Part shown: one piece after another, positions 63,345-64,000 of the stretch
How the letters are laid out: every line of letters starts with the position of its first letter
How positions within the stretch are numbered: the first letter of the stretch is position 1
Assembly (NCBI GenBank): GCA_963715025.1
Contig: CAVQQQ010000002.1
Location: 930,001 to 994,000 of the forward strand
DNA from: DASSJT01 sp963715025
Lineage (GTDB): Bacteria > Actinomycetota > Actinomycetes > Actinomycetales > Dermatophilaceae
Direction: 5' to 3'
DNA: 64,000 nucleotides
Notes under the pieces: generated by a model
The model's input: only the letters and a program-made list of their open reading frames with translations
The model's database searches: none
What the model was told of the DNA's origin: nothing
Translations under genes and position numbers: made by a program

Positions 63345-64000
63345 CCTCCCAGGCGGATCCCCGGTGGACGTACGAAACTGCGTTCGTCGCCGCGAAGATC
63401 GGGGGCCAGGAGGCGTCGCTGGGCGAACCGCCGCCCTCGGATCCGGGGGCATTCGCCGTGTCGGCTCCCCGGTCCGGCCTCCCCTTGGCACCCCGCCGGG
63501 ACGGGGCGTCAGTGACCTGCTCCTGCGCCTGGTCTGGCGGTGACGCGGGACCGGGCTCTTCGCGGGCCGGCGGCGGGGTCGCCTGCGAGCCCGGGCCCGG
63601 GACGGCACCCTCAGCCATCGCGGCAAGCTGGTCCAGCTCGTCGTTCAGCGCGGCGAGAACGGACTTGAGCTGCGCGTGGGCCACTCGTGCGTAGGTGCGG
63701 ACGTAGACCAGCTGCTGGGTGTCGAGGGCGCTGGTCGCCTCACCGCCACCAGCCACCTGCTCGGTGCCATGGACCTCGCCCTCGGCGGAGGCGACCTGCT
63801 GTGCGGCGGTCTGGGCGCGCTGGAGGATCTGCTTGTACTGCTCGCGCGCGGACTCTTCGAGGTCCCGGGCGTAGGACTGGGCCTCGGCGACGGCCTCGTC
63901 AGCGGCACGCTGTGCCTTGGCCAGCAGCTCGACGGCGCGCAGGCTCACGTCCTGATAGTGCTCCTCGCGGGACCGCGTGGCGTCTTGCTCCGCTGAGTTC
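63331..64000 (-). CDS. DivIVA-like coiled-coil protein (5' end outside the window)
   Basis: The reading frame is open to the window edge, so the N-terminus is missing. The visible part starts ..TRSREEHYQDVSLRAVELLAKAQRAADEAVAEAQSYARDLEESAREQYKQILQRAQ, the typical DivIVA/Wag31 pattern of a long coiled coil with the RAxEIL..A-x-A phase. A second helical segment (VRTYARVAHAQLKSVLAALNDELDQLAAM) follows, then a proline/glycine-rich, disordered tail of about 70 residues. DivIVA-type proteins mark cell poles and septa in actinobacteria. The identification is good, but the N-terminal DivIVA lipid-binding domain cannot be seen here. Confidence 0.8.
   Translation of the reverse strand, partial: NSAEQDATRSREEHYQDVSLRAVELLAKAQRAADEAVAEAQSYARDLEESAREQYKQILQRAQTAAQQVASAEGEVHGTEQVAGGGEATSALDTQQLVYVRTYARVAHAQLKSVLAALNDELDQLAAMAEGAVPGPGSQATPPPAREEPGPASPPDQAQEQVTDAPSRRGAKGRPDRGADTANAPGSEGGGSPSDASWPPIFAATNAVSYVHRGSAWEGPQF

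Overview
This window is a stretch of chromosome from a high-G+C actinobacterium (roughly 70% G+C by eye). Gene content and order suggest Micrococcales, most likely Intrasporangiaceae or a close relative. The evidence is: arg genes arranged argC-ACT-argJ-argB; a PriA-type hisA; glnE next to an unmodified-type glnA; infC-rpmI-rplT with an AUC-started infC; polyphosphate glucokinase; a DUF6186 protein; and the glnX-glnH-pknG amino-acid-sensing cluster. No prophage, insertion sequence, CRISPR array, tRNA or rRNA was found.

Layout. 1-2880 (minus): arginine biosynthesis (argC, a CASTOR-like ACT-domain protein, argJ, 5' part of argB), joined by 4-bp overlaps; argJ carries a one-base frameshift. 3012-3964 (plus): two small membrane proteins. 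4052-7695 (minus): pheS-pheT. 7962-11487 (minus): a frameshifted MFS permease and an MMPL/RND-type exporter. 11488-12193: a palindrome-rich region without genes. 12194-15492 (minus): orphan PAS histidine kinase, TrmH/SpoU methyltransferase, rplT, rpmI, infC. 15493-15991: a long infC leader. 15992-21898 (minus): histidine operon hisD-hisC-hisB-hyp-hisH-priA-sseB. 22003-28062 (minus): glnE, glnA2-like, a phytoene-desaturase-like flavoprotein. 28277-34316 (mostly plus): panB, secreted metallopeptidase, MFS, methyltransferase, small acidic protein (minus), map, ppgK. 34382-41030: ABC pair, metallo-beta-lactamase-fold protein, APC permease, DUF5671 membrane protein and a membrane-anchored partner. 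41272-47487 (plus): an iron-sulfur redox cluster (GltD-like, pyruvate:ferredoxin oxidoreductase, dihydroorotate-dehydrogenase-like). 47572-60163 (minus): a ten-gene operon telA-hyp-AAA-glnX-glnH-coiled coil-pknG-PP2C-vWA-FHA. 60423-64000: eRF1-like protein, phospholipase-D-type protein, 5'-truncated DivIVA-like protein.

Three observations stand out. First, the octamer CGGCATAC (reverse GTATGCCG) occurs about 45 times by hand count, about once per 1.4 kb, in all reading frames and enriched between genes. It also occurs as perfect inverted pairs that form terminator-like hairpins. This is the signature of a DNA uptake sequence or other genome-wide signal word. Second, at least eleven genes appear leaderless, with a TANNNT -10 element placed 6-7 nt before the start codon. 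Third, the pknG operon couples a solute-sensing input (GlnX/GlnH), a kinase, a PP2C phosphatase, a vWA protein and an FHA phosphothreonine reader. Kinase, phosphatase and FHA protein share an N-terminal zinc-ribbon motif. The operon also contains AAA+ and TelA proteins and has an operator-like palindrome over its promoter.
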